Shown: in pieces, positions 35,695 to 45,073 of the stretch
Layout: every line of letters begins with the position of its first letter
Numbering within the stretch: position 1 is the stretch's first letter
From: Oxalobacteraceae bacterium OTU3CAMAD1
GTDB lineage: Bacteria > Pseudomonadota > Gammaproteobacteria > Burkholderiales > Burkholderiaceae_D
NCBI GenBank assembly: GCA_024123915.1
Contig: CP099650.1
Span: 6,262,001 to 6,326,000, forward strand
Length of the DNA: 64,000 nucleotides
Direction of reading: 5' to 3'
Program-made: the position numbers and the translations under genes
Notes under the pieces: model-generated
Databases searched by the model: none
What the model was told of the DNA's origin: nothing
The model's input: the letters and a program-made list of their open reading frames with translations, nothing else

Positions 35695-37413
35695 ATGAAA
35701 CCAACACAACAACCACGGCGCAAAACCGCCCGCTTGACGATGGCCCTGGCCGTGGCCGCCGCCCTGCCCTGCCAATCGGCGCTGGCCTATGAATTCGACA
35801 CCGGCTCCGACATCAAGGTCAGCTGGAACAACACCATCAAGTACAGCACCGCCTACCGCCTCAAGGATGCCGACCCGGGCTTGCTGGCCGGCGGCTACAC
35901 GGCCTCCGGTCCCGGCGACTTCACCGGACTGAACCTGGACGACGGCAACCAGAATTTCCGCAAGAAAGGCATCGTCTCGAACCGCGTCGACTGGCTGACC
36001 GAGCTCGACATCAGCACCCACAATATGGGCATGCGCGCCTCCGGCGCCGCTTGGTACGACACCGTCTACAACCGCCGCAACGACAACGCCTCGCCGTCGT
36101 CGAACGCGGCCGGCCTGGCCGGCGTCGCCAACAACGAATTCACCGAAGGCACGCGCAAGCTGCACGGGCGCAAAGCCGAACTGCTGGACGCCTTCGTCTA
36201 CGTCAAGGGCACCGTCGGCGGCCTCTCCGGCAACCTGCGCGCCGGCCGCCACACGCTGCAGTACGGCGAGAGCCTGTTCTTCGGCGCCAACGGCATCGCC
36301 GCCGCCCAAGGGCCGGTCGACCTGGTCAAGCTGCTGTCGGTGCCCGGCGCCCAGTTCAAAGAAATCCTGCGTCCGGTCAACCAGATCTCCGGCCAGCTGC
36401 AACTGGCGCCCACCGTCTCGCTCGGCGCCTACTACCAGCTGGACTGGAAGCCGAGCATCATTCCCGGCGTGGGCAGCTACCTGAGCTCCTACGACGCGGC
36501 CGGCGCCGGCTCCACTGCCTTCCTGGTGGCCCCGGTCGGTTCGGGCGCGCCCGCCTTCATCACCCAAGCCGACATGAAAGCCAAGGATTCCGGCCAGGGC
36601 GGCGTGCAGCTGCGCATCGCGCCGGTCGGCCTGGACATCGAGTTCGGCCTGTACGCGGCGCGCTACCACGACAAGGGCGCCAATTACTACCTGGGCTTTT
36701 CGCCGGCCTTCCCGCCCGGCGCGCCGTCCACCGTGCAGGCCGTCTACGCGGAAGGCATCAAGACCTATGGCGCCAGCGCCAGCACCGTGCTGGGCGGCGT
36801 CAACGTGGCGATCGAGGGCTCGATACGGCGCAACAACCCGCTGGTCAGCGGCCCGACGCCGAATTTCCTGTCGGCGCAGGGCGTCGGCATCATCGCCAAC
36901 AACACCGACAACCCGGCCTACGCGGTCGGCAACAGCGCCCACGTCAACCTGTCGGCCGTGTACGTGATGCCGACCAACAGCCTGTTCGAGGGCGGCGCGC
37001 TGCTCGGCGAGCTGGCGTGGAACCGCCGCCTCAGCGTCACCCACCAGGGCTCGCTCGACGTGAACACGACGCGCGACGCCAGCGCCATCCGCATCGCCTT
37101 CGAGCCGGCGTATTACCAGGTGCTGAGCGGACTAGACCTGACGGTGCCCATCGGCATCGGCTACAACCTCGACGGCCGCTCGTCGACCGTCTTCAACTTC
37201 AACGGCGGCGCCGAGCACGGCGGCGACTTGAGTATCGGCCTGAGCGGCAGCTACCAGCAGGACTGGAAGTTCGGCATCAGCTATGTGCGCTTCCTGGGCC
37301 GCAGCGGCACCTTCCTGACGAACAATCCCGCCGCGAACGCGCCGATGCTGAGCTATGCCCAGCCGCTCAAGGACCGCAACTACATCTCGTTCAACCTCAA
37401 ACGCGCATTCTAA
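35695..37413 (+). CDS. DUF1302 outer-membrane protein
   Basis: 572 aa with a signal peptide (to about SALA) and mature start YEFDTGSDIKVSWNNTIKYSTAYRL, typical of DUF1302. It is beta-rich and ends in a terminal Phe (NLKRAF), as expected for an outer-membrane barrel. GGGGGAG stands before the ATG. DUF1302 genes are regularly paired with DUF1329 and MMPL-type transporters near pathways for hydrophobic aromatics or steroids. Transport across the outer membrane is a reasonable inference; no direct function is established. Confidence 0.85.
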   Translation: MKPTQQPRRKTARLTMALAVAAALPCQSALAYEFDTGSDIKVSWNNTIKYSTAYRLKDADPGLLAGGYTASGPGDFTGLNLDDGNQNFRKKGIVSNRVDWLTELDISTHNMGMRASGAAWYDTVYNRRNDNASPSSNAAGLAGVANNEFTEGTRKLHGRKAELLDAFVYVKGTVGGLSGNLRAGRHTLQYGESLFFGANGIAAAQGPVDLVKLLSVPGAQFKEILRPVNQISGQLQLAPTVSLGAYYQLDWKPSIIPGVGSYLSSYDAAGAGSTAFLVAPVGSGAPAFITQADMKAKDSGQGGVQLRIAPVGLDIEFGLYAARYHDKGANYYLGFSPAFPPGAPSTVQAVYAEGIKTYGASASTVLGGVNVAIEGSIRRNNPLVSGPTPNFLSAQGVGIIANNTDNPAYAVGNSAHVNLSAVYVMPTNSLFEGGALLGELAWNRRLSVTHQGSLDVNTTRDASAIRIAFEPAYYQVLSGLDLTVPIGIGYNLDGRSSTVFNFNGGAEHGGDLSIGLSGSYQQDWKFGISYVRFLGRSGTFLTNNPAANAPMLSYAQPLKDRNYISFNLKRAF

Positions 37414-37428
37414 GATCAGGGACACATC

Positions 37429-38784
37429 ATGAAACCACAATTGAACATGCTCGCCTGCGCGATCGCCCTCGGCCTGGTCGCCGGCCAGTCGCACGCCGCC
37501 ACCGCCGAGGAAGCCGCCGCGCTGAAGACCACACTGACGCCGTTCGGCGCCGAGAAAGCCGCCAACAAGGACGGCACCATTCCCGCCTGGGAAGGCGTCT
37601 ACAGCAAGGTCGCCCCCGGCTACAAACCGGGCGACGCCCGCGCCGACCCGTTCGCGTCGGAAAAACCGGTGCTCAGCATCACCGGCAAGAACGTGGACCA
37701 GTACGCCGCCAAACTGTCGGCCGGCACGATCGCCATGCTGAAGAAATATCCCACCTACCGGCTCGACGTGTTTCCGACCCACCGCACCGGCGGCGCGCCG
37801 TCCTGGGTCTATGACAACACCTTCAAGAACGCGACCAGCGCCAAGACCGTCGACGACGGCTACGGGGTCGACGGCGCCTATGGCGGCATTCCGTTTCCCA
37901 TTCCAAAGACCGGCTACGAGGCGATCTGGAACCACCGCCTGGCCTGGGTCGGCGACACCGCCATCTACGCCAGCCGCACCTGGATCGTGCCGCCGGACGG
38001 CAAGCGTACCCTGGCCAACGAGGCCGAGCAGACTTTAACCCGTCCCTACTACTTCAAGGAAGGCAGCCTGGACAAGATGGACGGCATCTACCAGTACGGC
38101 CGCCTGATCACGCGCGCGCCGGCCTCCAAGGCCGGCGAAGGCATCCTCGCGCACGACGGCCTGAACGCCGCCGCCCCGCGCGCGCTGTGGCAATACCTGG
38201 TGGGCCAGCGCCGCGTGCGCCGCGCGCCGTCGGTGGCCTACGACACGCCGGACTCGGTCGCCTCCGGCATCGGCTTCGTGGACGAGGCGTTCATGCTGTT
38301 CGGGCCGATCGACCACCACCAGCTGAAGCTGATCGGCAAGAAGGAAATGTACATCCCGTACAACAACAACCGCGCGGCGTCCGCCAAGATCGCCGATCTG
38401 ATGGGCCCGCAGTTCCTCAATCCCGACCTGGTGCGCTGGGAGTTGCATCGCGTGTGGGAAGTGGAGGCGACCGTCGCCCCCGGCAAGCGCCATGTGGTGA
38501 GCAAGCGCCGCTACTACCTGGACGAGGATACCTGGCAGATCATTCAGATCGACGGTTACGATGCCCAGGGCCAGATCTGGCGCAGCAATTACGCGCTGAC
38601 CTTGCTGGCGCCGGACCTGCCGGCCCTGCTCGCCAACGTCATGTGGGGCGTCTATAACGTGCAGACCGGCGCCTACCTGCTCAACGCTTCCGCCAACGAA
38701 ACGCCGAACCAGTACAAGGCGATCCCACGCCTGCCGCTGAGCTACTTCGGGCCGGAGGAATTGGCCAACCAGGGTGCGCGCTGA
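37429..38784 (+). CDS. DUF1329 periplasmic/lipid-fold protein
   Basis: 451 aa with signal peptide (MKPQLNMLACAIALGLVAGQSHA) and the family's opening EEAAALKTTLTPFGAEKAANKDGTIPAWEG. Later blocks VTGKN-like/ITGKNVDQYAAKLSAGT and YYLDEDTWQIIQIDGYD are typical of DUF1329, which has a LolB-like fold in known structures. It lies 15 bp after the DUF1302 gene and overlaps the next start by 1 bp. Probably a periplasmic carrier working with its two neighbours. Confidence 0.87.
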   Translation: MKPQLNMLACAIALGLVAGQSHAATAEEAAALKTTLTPFGAEKAANKDGTIPAWEGVYSKVAPGYKPGDARADPFASEKPVLSITGKNVDQYAAKLSAGTIAMLKKYPTYRLDVFPTHRTGGAPSWVYDNTFKNATSAKTVDDGYGVDGAYGGIPFPIPKTGYEAIWNHRLAWVGDTAIYASRTWIVPPDGKRTLANEAEQTLTRPYYFKEGSLDKMDGIYQYGRLITRAPASKAGEGILAHDGLNAAAPRALWQYLVGQRRVRRAPSVAYDTPDSVASGIGFVDEAFMLFGPIDHHQLKLIGKKEMYIPYNNNRAASAKIADLMGPQFLNPDLVRWELHRVWEVEATVAPGKRHVVSKRRYYLDEDTWQIIQIDGYDAQGQIWRSNYALTLLAPDLPALLANVMWGVYNVQTGAYLLNASANETPNQYKAIPRLPLSYFGPEELANQGAR

Positions 38785-39842
38785 TGATGACGCGGAATCA
38801 TGTGCTGGCGGCGTTGCTGCTGGGTTCCCTCGCATCGTCTGCGGCCCTGTCTGCGACCACAGCCCCGGCGGTGCCGGACGCGCTGACCCAACCATCCATC
38901 ATCGCCGCCAAGTCCGGCACGGCGGCCATGCTGGCGGTGACGCGCGCCGGCAAACGTCTGGTGGCGGTGGGCGAACGCGGCATCGTGCTGCTGTCCGACG
39001 ACCAGGGCGGCAGCTGGCGCCAGGTCCGCACGCCGGTGCAGGTGAGCCTGACGGCCGTACAATTCACCAACGAGCGCAGCGGCTGGGCGGTGGGCCACCT
39101 GGGCGTGGTGCTGCACACGGCCGACGGTGGCCTGAGCTGGCAAAAGCAGCTGGACGGCATCCAGGCCGCCGAGCTCGCGCTGCGCGCCGCCACCACGCCG
39201 CAGGAGAAAACAGCCGCCGAGCACCTGCGCGCGGATGGTCCGGACAAACCCTTCCTGGACCTGTATTTCCAGGACGCCAGTACCGGCTACATCCTGGGCG
39301 CCTACAATCTGCTGTTCCGTACCACCGACGCCGGCAAAACCTGGACGCCATGGCAGGGCCGCGTGCCTAATCCCAAGAGCCTGCATCTGTACGGCATGCG
39401 CGCGGGCGGCGGCGCGCTCTATCTGGTCGGCGAACAGGGCAGCCTGTTCCGCTCGCTCGACGGCGGCGCCAGCTTCACGGCGCTGGCCTCGCCCTACAAG
39501 GGCAGCTACTTCGGGCTGGTGACGGCGCGTAGCGGCGAGGTCGTTGTCTTCGGCCTGCGCGGCACGGCCTATTGGTCCGGCGACCAGGGCAATAGCTGGA
39601 AACAGATCGACACCGGCTCGCAGCAAACCTTCAGCGCCGGCGTCGAGCTAGCCGACGGCACCCTGGCGGTGCTGAGCCAGGGCGGCGACGTGCTGCTCAG
39701 CGGCGACCACGGCCGAACCTTCAAACGCCAGCCCAATCCACAGCCCTCCCCGGCGGCCGCGCTGGTCCAGGCCGATGACAAGCACCTGATCGTCGCCGGC
39801 CTGCGCGGCCTCAAGCGCCAGCAGCTACTCAACACCAATTGA
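38784..39842 (+). CDS. YCF48-like beta-propeller protein
   Basis: 352 aa with signal peptide and BNR/YCF48-type repeats (LLSDDQGGSWRQV, LHTADGGLSWQKQ, FRTTDAGKTWTPW, FRSLDGGASFTAL, YWSGDQGNSWKQI). Related proteins accompany RND transporters as periplasmic partners. The start overlaps the DUF1329 stop (TGATG), and the RND gene follows after 4 bp, so these are cotranslated. Exact role unknown. Confidence 0.85.
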   Translation: MMTRNHVLAALLLGSLASSAALSATTAPAVPDALTQPSIIAAKSGTAAMLAVTRAGKRLVAVGERGIVLLSDDQGGSWRQVRTPVQVSLTAVQFTNERSGWAVGHLGVVLHTADGGLSWQKQLDGIQAAELALRAATTPQEKTAAEHLRADGPDKPFLDLYFQDASTGYILGAYNLLFRTTDAGKTWTPWQGRVPNPKSLHLYGMRAGGGALYLVGEQGSLFRSLDGGASFTALASPYKGSYFGLVTARSGEVVVFGLRGTAYWSGDQGNSWKQIDTGSQQTFSAGVELADGTLAVLSQGGDVLLSGDHGRTFKRQPNPQPSPAAALVQADDKHLIVAGLRGLKRQQLLNTN

Positions 39843-39846
39843 ATTC

Positions 39847-42276
39847 ATGAACATTGACAATGACATGCAGCAGCAGCCGGTGATCCGTGCGCTGCGCGAC
39901 TTCGACAAGCGCTCGGGCAACCTGGCCGAGCGGGCGCTGTTCAACCACCGGCCGCTGATCGTGCTGCTGTGCTTGCTGATCACGGCGCTGCTGGGCTTCC
40001 AGGCGACCCGCCTGACGCTCAGCGCCAGCTTCGAAAAGATGATCCCGACCAGCCATCCCTACGTGGTCAACTATCTGGAGAACAAGAGCGATTTGAGCGG
40101 CCTGGGCAACGCGCTGCGGATCGCCGTTGCCGTGCCCCAAGGCGACATCTTCACGCCGGCCTACCTGACCACGTTGCAGAAGATGAACGACGAAATCTAC
40201 CTGCTGCCCGGCGTCGACCGTCCGTACATGAAATCGCTGTGGACCGCCAATACGCGCTGGACAGCCGTCACCGAAGACGGCCTCGACGGCGGCACCGTGA
40301 TCCCCGGCGACTACGACGGCTCGGCGGCCAGCATCGACGTGCTGCGCGCTAACGTCGCGCGGTCTGGCGAGATCGGCCAGATCGTCGCCGCAAACTATCA
40401 GTCGAGCGTGCTGTTCGTGCCGCTGCTCGACACCAATCCGCAGACCGGCAAGGCGCTCGACTATCACGCCTTCTCGCAACAACTGGAAACGATCCGCGCC
40501 AAGTACCAGCAGCAAGGCGTGCAAATCCACATCACCGGCTTCACCAAGATCATGGGCGACCTGATCGACGGGCTGCAACAGGTGCTGGTGTTCTTCATTG
40601 TCGCCATCGGCATCGCCACGGCCGTGCTGTACTGGTACACGCGCTGCTGGCGCAGCACCATGCTGGTGATGCTGTGCTCGCTGGTGGCGGTGCTGTGGCA
40701 GTTCGGCCTGCTGGCCACCCTGGGTTACGCGCTCGATCCGTATTCGGTGCTGGTGCCCTTTCTGGTGTTTGCCATCGGCATGAGCCACGGCGCGCAAAAG
40801 ATGAACGGCATCATGCAGGATGTCGGACGCGGCACGCATAAGGTGGTGGCCGCGCGCTACACCTTCCGCCGCCTGTTCGCGGCCGGCATGGCGGCGCTGC
40901 TGTGCGACGCGGTCGGCTTCATGGTGCTGACCATGATTCCGATCAAGGTCATCCAGGACCTGGCGGTGATCGCCAGCATCGGCGTGGCCGTGCTGATCTT
41001 CACCAACTTGGTGTTGCTGCCGATTCTGCTGTCATACACCGGCGTCAGCCTCAAGGCGGCCGAGCGCAGCCTGCAGGCGGGCGCGCAGGACTCCCCGAAG
41101 CCACGGTTGTGGGTGTTTCTCGACCGCTTCACCCAGCGCCGCTGGGCCACGCTCACTTTGGTTGTCAGCGGCATCCTGGCCGTGCTCGGCTTCGCGGTCA
41201 GCCTGCAACTGCAGGTGGGCGACCTCGATCCCGGCGCGCCGGAACTGCGGGCCGATTCGCGCTACAACCGCGACAACGCCTTCATGGTCAGCAACTACGC
41301 CGCCAGCGCGGACGTGTTGGTGGTCATGATCAAAACCGGCGCCGACCAGTGCACGCAATACGACACCCTGGCCAAGGTCGACGCGTTGGCCTGGCAACTG
41401 GAACAACTGCCCGGCGTGGAGGCGACCAATTCCATGGCCCTGCTCAGCAAGCTGGCCGCGACCGGCTACAACGAAGGCAACTTCAAGTGGTACAACCTGA
41501 CGCCGAACCAAAGCGCGCTCGGCGCGGTGCAAACGCGCGCGCCGCGCGAACTGTTCAACCAGAGCTGCTCGATGCTGTCGCTGTACGTGTATCTGAAGGA
41601 CCACAAGGCCGCGACCTTGAGCGGCGTGGTCGGACTGGTCGAGCAATTCTCCGCGCAACAGGGCACGCCGGAGGCCAGGTTCCTGCTCGCGGCCGGCAGC
41701 GCGGGCATCGAGGCGGCAACCAACATCGTCGTCAAGAAAGCCATGCGCGAGATGCTGTTCTGGGTCTACGGCGCGGTGACCTTGCTGTGCTACGCGACTT
41801 TCCGCTCCTGGCGCGCGGTGGCGGTGGCGGTGCTGCCGCTGGTGCTGACCTCGATCCTGTGCGAGGTGCTGATGGTGTGGCTAGGCATGGGCGTGAAGGT
41901 GGCCACCCTGCCCGTCATCGCGCTGGGGGTGGGCATCGGCGTCGACTATGCGCTGTATGTGCTGAGCGTGGTGCTGGCGCGGATGCGCGGCGGCGCGAAC
42001 CTGTCCGACGCCTTCCACCATGCGCTGGAGTTCACCGGCCGCGTGGTGCTGCTGACCGGGATCACCCTGGCGATCGCGGTGGCGACGTGGATCTTCTCGC
42101 CGATTAAGTTTCAGGCGGACATGGGGATACTGCTGGCGTTTATGTTCTTGTGGAATATGGTGGGAGCGTTGGTGTTGCTGCCGGCGTTGGCGCATTTCCT
42201 GTTGAAACCTACGCATCGGAGAGAAGCAGGATCTTTTAGCAATGAAACGTACGCCGCAAAAACGATGGTATCTTGA
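39847..42276 (+). CDS. RND/MMPL-family transporter
   Basis: 809 aa inner-membrane transporter with about twelve hydrophobic segments in the duplicated RND pattern. TM1 is near residue 40 (LIVLLCLLITALLGFQ), followed by a large periplasmic loop and a TM2-6 block including FAIGMSHGAQKMNG. A second loop and a final block with ALGVGIGVDYALYVLSVVLARMRGG follow. It is the hydrophobe exporter-like (HAE/MMPL) class rather than AcrB size. With DUF1302, DUF1329 and YCF48 proteins it forms a predicted trans-envelope pathway for lipophilic aromatics; direction of transport is unknown. Confidence 0.88.
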   Translation: MNIDNDMQQQPVIRALRDFDKRSGNLAERALFNHRPLIVLLCLLITALLGFQATRLTLSASFEKMIPTSHPYVVNYLENKSDLSGLGNALRIAVAVPQGDIFTPAYLTTLQKMNDEIYLLPGVDRPYMKSLWTANTRWTAVTEDGLDGGTVIPGDYDGSAASIDVLRANVARSGEIGQIVAANYQSSVLFVPLLDTNPQTGKALDYHAFSQQLETIRAKYQQQGVQIHITGFTKIMGDLIDGLQQVLVFFIVAIGIATAVLYWYTRCWRSTMLVMLCSLVAVLWQFGLLATLGYALDPYSVLVPFLVFAIGMSHGAQKMNGIMQDVGRGTHKVVAARYTFRRLFAAGMAALLCDAVGFMVLTMIPIKVIQDLAVIASIGVAVLIFTNLVLLPILLSYTGVSLKAAERSLQAGAQDSPKPRLWVFLDRFTQRRWATLTLVVSGILAVLGFAVSLQLQVGDLDPGAPELRADSRYNRDNAFMVSNYAASADVLVVMIKTGADQCTQYDTLAKVDALAWQLEQLPGVEATNSMALLSKLAATGYNEGNFKWYNLTPNQSALGAVQTRAPRELFNQSCSMLSLYVYLKDHKAATLSGVVGLVEQFSAQQGTPEARFLLAAGSAGIEAATNIVVKKAMREMLFWVYGAVTLLCYATFRSWRAVAVAVLPLVLTSILCEVLMVWLGMGVKVATLPVIALGVGIGVDYALYVLSVVLARMRGGANLSDAFHHALEFTGRVVLLTGITLAIAVATWIFSPIKFQADMGILLAFMFLWNMVGALVLLPALAHFLLKPTHRREAGSFSNETYAAKTMVS

Positions 42277-42324
42277 TCTCACAGCACGGATGAACCGCCT
42301 TCTTCGCCGGAAAGGAATTTGACC

Positions 42325-42471
42325 ATGAACAAGATCTCCATCTATGTCCTCGTTGCGTTGCTCGTGGCAATCATCGGCTACTTCGCCTTCGAACGTAGCA
42401 ACGCGAGCAAATTAACGGGAACTCAAACGTCGCAGCATTGGGAACCCGATCACCCGATGACTGCGGGGTGA
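42325..42471 (+). CDS. Small single-helix membrane protein, hypothetical
   Basis: 48 aa: MNKISIYVLVALLVAIIGY begins a single hydrophobic helix, followed by a short polar tail (ERSNASKLTG... HWEPDHPMTAG). GGAA lies upstream of the ATG. It follows the RND gene by 48 bp on the same strand. No family recognised; coding status rests on the clean helix and start context. Confidence 0.45.
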   Translation: MNKISIYVLVALLVAIIGYFAFERSNASKLTGTQTSQHWEPDHPMTAG

Positions 42472-42495
42472 CGCAGCCCCTGCAGTTCCGTCCTG

Positions 42496-43185
42496 TCACA
42501 TCTTCAATGGCGAATCCGTAGTCGATTTGCAATTAAGGAATAGCGTGCCGCCTCCGGGAGCGGCACGCGTCTCCGCCCGCTGGCCGGCGCCGCAAACCTT
42601 GTCGAGACCCGGCGGGGTGTACGTGCGCAAAATGTCGCCGTTCGGCGCTAGCACCACGCCTTTGCCGCCTACCAAGATTCTGTTGTGGCAATCCTCATCG
42701 GTGCAATAACTGACGCATTCTGTGCAGGCCTCTCCCTCTCCCTCGCGAAAGGGGCCGCACTGATCGTACTGCGCGGGCACCACGACACGAAACTGTTCTG
42801 CCTTGAAGTAGCCGCATTTATACACTGAATGCGTATCGTCGCCGGCCACATTGATAGCAAAACGTCCGATCCCACGGTCCGCCGTTGGGTAGTCGAAATC
42901 GCCGGTGTGACGGATATTCGGTACGACCACAACGCCTCGCCGATTGACGGCAACCATCTCGCGCGGGTCTCCGATGGTGATAACGGCCATGCCGTGGCGG
43001 TTGGCGTTTATGCGTTTTAAGTACCGCGGCTTCACTTTGCGTTCGCCCCCCTTTCCTGTGAAGCATTGCGCCGACCATTCGGCGCCGGACTTCGTGGGCG
43101 GGCATGGGTTGACTGGCTTCGCCGCAAGCGCATGCGTGCTAACGGTCAGTACCGCCCATCCTGCCAACAGCGCGCTCACTTTCAT
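42496..43185 (-). CDS. Secreted cysteine-rich protein, WG-repeat-like
   Basis: 229 aa with signal peptide (MKVSALLAGWAVLTVSTHALA) and about ten cysteines. Segments such as GMAVITIGDPREMVAVNRRGVVVVPNIRHTGDFDYPTADRG look like degenerate WG repeats (usually 'G..aVin..G..v.P..yd'). A strong GGGGAG precedes ATG 43185. Function unknown; probably periplasmic, with disulfides. Confidence 0.7.
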   Translation of the reverse strand: MKVSALLAGWAVLTVSTHALAAKPVNPCPPTKSGAEWSAQCFTGKGGERKVKPRYLKRINANRHGMAVITIGDPREMVAVNRRGVVVVPNIRHTGDFDYPTADRGIGRFAINVAGDDTHSVYKCGYFKAEQFRVVVPAQYDQCGPFREGEGEACTECVSYCTDEDCHNRILVGGKGVVLAPNGDILRTYTPPGLDKVCGAGQRAETRAAPGGGTLFLNCKSTTDSPLKM

Positions 43186-43290
43186 TTCCGCTCCCCAGTT
43201 CAACTTCGCTTGAATCCGTTGCCGCTGCTTCGACGTATAAATTGTTTAAGCAAAAGCACATTCCGCTGGAATGCACCGGAGGGTGGCGCC

Positions 43291-43527
43291 ATGAGAAAAC
43301 TCGTTCTTGCAGTTCAATTCTGCATGTATTGGGACCCTGCCCGCACGTTCGCCGACGCGGAAAACTCGGTCTGCGCCGCGTTCCTATCCACACACTCCGA
43401 AGCCGAATTCGCTCGTTGGAATACTCTGCTCGATCCCGCATGGGCAACGTCATTCTTCCGCACCTATCGCGACGAGCCCGGTATCGATCTTTCCTGGATT
43501 GTCGAGGCGCTGTATGAGATTCGCTAA
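43291..43527 (+). CDS. Hypothetical protein
   Basis: 78 aa starting MRKLVLAVQFCMYWD and ending IVEALYEIR. GGAGGG lies 8 nt before the ATG, and it is divergent from the WG-like gene. No domain recognised. The sequence is compact with no obvious membrane helix. Confidence 0.45.
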   Translation: MRKLVLAVQFCMYWDPARTFADAENSVCAAFLSTHSEAEFARWNTLLDPAWATSFFRTYRDEPGIDLSWIVEALYEIR

Positions 43528-43686
43528 CGCGGCGGTCGACAGCGCCGATAGCACTGTAGCGTAAGTCGAAAGGCGGGCGCAACTAATTGCGCAAAGGCAA
43601 AACTCCAGCCATGCTCTTGGTCTTTTTGCTTACCTGTCTGGAGTGGAGTGATTATGTAGTTTCCACATTTCTGAGTATGTGGCGAT

Positions 43687-43715
43687 AAAAAAAGAAACGC
43701 CTCAAACCTGAGACG
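43687..43715 (-). terminator. Hairpin plus T-run terminator downstream of the DUF3606 gene
   Basis: On the minus strand, CGTCTCA/TGAGGCG stem (one G-U pair) with a 4-nt loop, followed by TTTCTTTTTTT. It lies about 140 bp beyond the DUF3606 stop. The remaining 43528-43856 gap holds an inverted repeat (TAGCCTAT at 43805, ATAGGCTA at 43852) and no gene that I recognise. Confidence 0.6.
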
Positions 43716-43856
43716 GATTATCTTTCGTCTTCAAAATGGCTTGAAACGCCCTCGATCAGGCGGCAGTGGAATGAAAGATGCCGACCTGTCGCCATCGGCT
43801 GGGCTAGCCTATCCGTACGCCGCCATCACTGTGTCGGACCGAGTTTGCCGAATAGG

Positions 43857-44036
43857 CTATCCGGCGGCCAGCTTCTCCCGGACGGCCTTGGCGCTGGGCC
43901 CAACTTCCTTGACCAGCTGCTGCAGCCGGTCCTTGGTTACACCTAGCTCATTGGTCCAGTAGGTAACTTCGTGTGCCTCGTTGACATTAATGCGGGCGCG
44001 GTCTTGCGCGCCGGCTTTGGTCAGATCATCGCTCAT
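43857..44036 (-). CDS. DUF3606 domain small protein
   Basis: 59 aa with the DUF3606 pattern: DRARINVNEAHEVTYWTNELGVTKDRLQQLVKEVGPSAKAVREKL. GGAGG precedes ATG 44036, so the longer frame from 44174 is not used. These small helical proteins are widespread in beta- and alphaproteobacteria and have no known function. Confidence 0.85.
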   Translation of the reverse strand: MSDDLTKAGAQDRARINVNEAHEVTYWTNELGVTKDRLQQLVKEVGPSAKAVREKLAAG

Positions 44037-44215
44037 GACATCCTCCGTTGAATAATGGTGTGCTAAGGATTGCACGGTGACGGAATTCACACCGTTACTT
44101 GGCGCACATGAGCGAAATGCAACCAACGCCGCAAACACCACCTGATGAGCAAGAGTGGGATATTCGCTCTCCATGGAAGACTATGCTATTTCGTATTTTT
44201 TCTCCGAGAAATACG

Positions 44216-44995
44216 ATGACGATAATCCGCTGGTTGGCTGGATGGACGCTGCTGGTTTGCAGCTTTGCGGCGCAAGCAGATGGGCAGACCTTCAAGGTGC
44301 CCACCCGCCCCGGCGTTGAAGCCAGCGTCTACTGGGAAGCGCAGGACGGCGCCAAGGCGACGGTGTTCCTGTTCACAGGCGGGAATGGCGGCTACGGCAA
44401 AGTGGTCGATGGCAAACCGACCAGCCGCAACTTCCTCGCGCGCAGCGTGGCGCTGTTCCTGGCGGACGGCTTCAACGTCGCCATCTTCGGACTGCCCAGC
44501 GATACGCCGGCGCTGGACTACAGCGACCGCGTCAACGAAAAACACCTCGCCGATGTGCGCGCCGCGCTGGAGTTCGTGCGCATCAAGAGCGCGGCGCCGA
44601 TCTGGCTGGTTGGCACCAGTCGCGGCACTATCTCGGCCACCTATGTTGCCATTAGCAGTACTGGTGACACCGGTATCGCCGGCCTGGTGCTCACCTCCAG
44701 CGTGACCGCGTACAAAAAACAGGGCGCGGTGCCGTCGCAGAATCTGGCCGCGCTCAAGCTGCCCGTGCTGGTGGTGCATCACGCCAGCGACGCCTGTCCG
44801 ATCTGCCAGCCTTACGACCTGGACTGGATCATGAAAGGTTTGAAAAACACGTCCGTCAAGAAATTGGTGATGGTCAACGGCGGCGTCAATCCCAGCGGCG
44901 ACGTTTGCGAGGCCATGCATTACCATGGCTTCGTCGGCCAGGAAAAAGAGGTGGTGGACTTGATGGCGAACTGGATGAAAAATCCGGTGAACTGA
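44216..44995 (+). CDS. Secreted alpha/beta hydrolase-like protein
   Basis: About 259 aa from the ATG at 44216; an in-frame upstream region to 44099 is less likely coding. A signal peptide (MTIIRWLAGWTLLVCSFAAQA) precedes LFTGGNGGYGKV, a nucleophile-like WLVGTSRGTISATY (Ser in GTSRG), LVVHHASDACPICQP and a late histidine in EAMHYHGFVGQE. It belongs to the serine hydrolase superfamily. Substrate unknown. Confidence 0.75.
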   Translation: MTIIRWLAGWTLLVCSFAAQADGQTFKVPTRPGVEASVYWEAQDGAKATVFLFTGGNGGYGKVVDGKPTSRNFLARSVALFLADGFNVAIFGLPSDTPALDYSDRVNEKHLADVRAALEFVRIKSAAPIWLVGTSRGTISATYVAISSTGDTGIAGLVLTSSVTAYKKQGAVPSQNLAALKLPVLVVHHASDACPICQPYDLDWIMKGLKNTSVKKLVMVNGGVNPSGDVCEAMHYHGFVGQEKEVVDLMANWMKNPVN

Positions 44996-45073
44996 TGGGC
45001 ATGGGCCTCCGCCGGAATCGCACTATCAACATGAACACGGCTGGCATAGCCAGACCACACAAAGGAGCATCAA

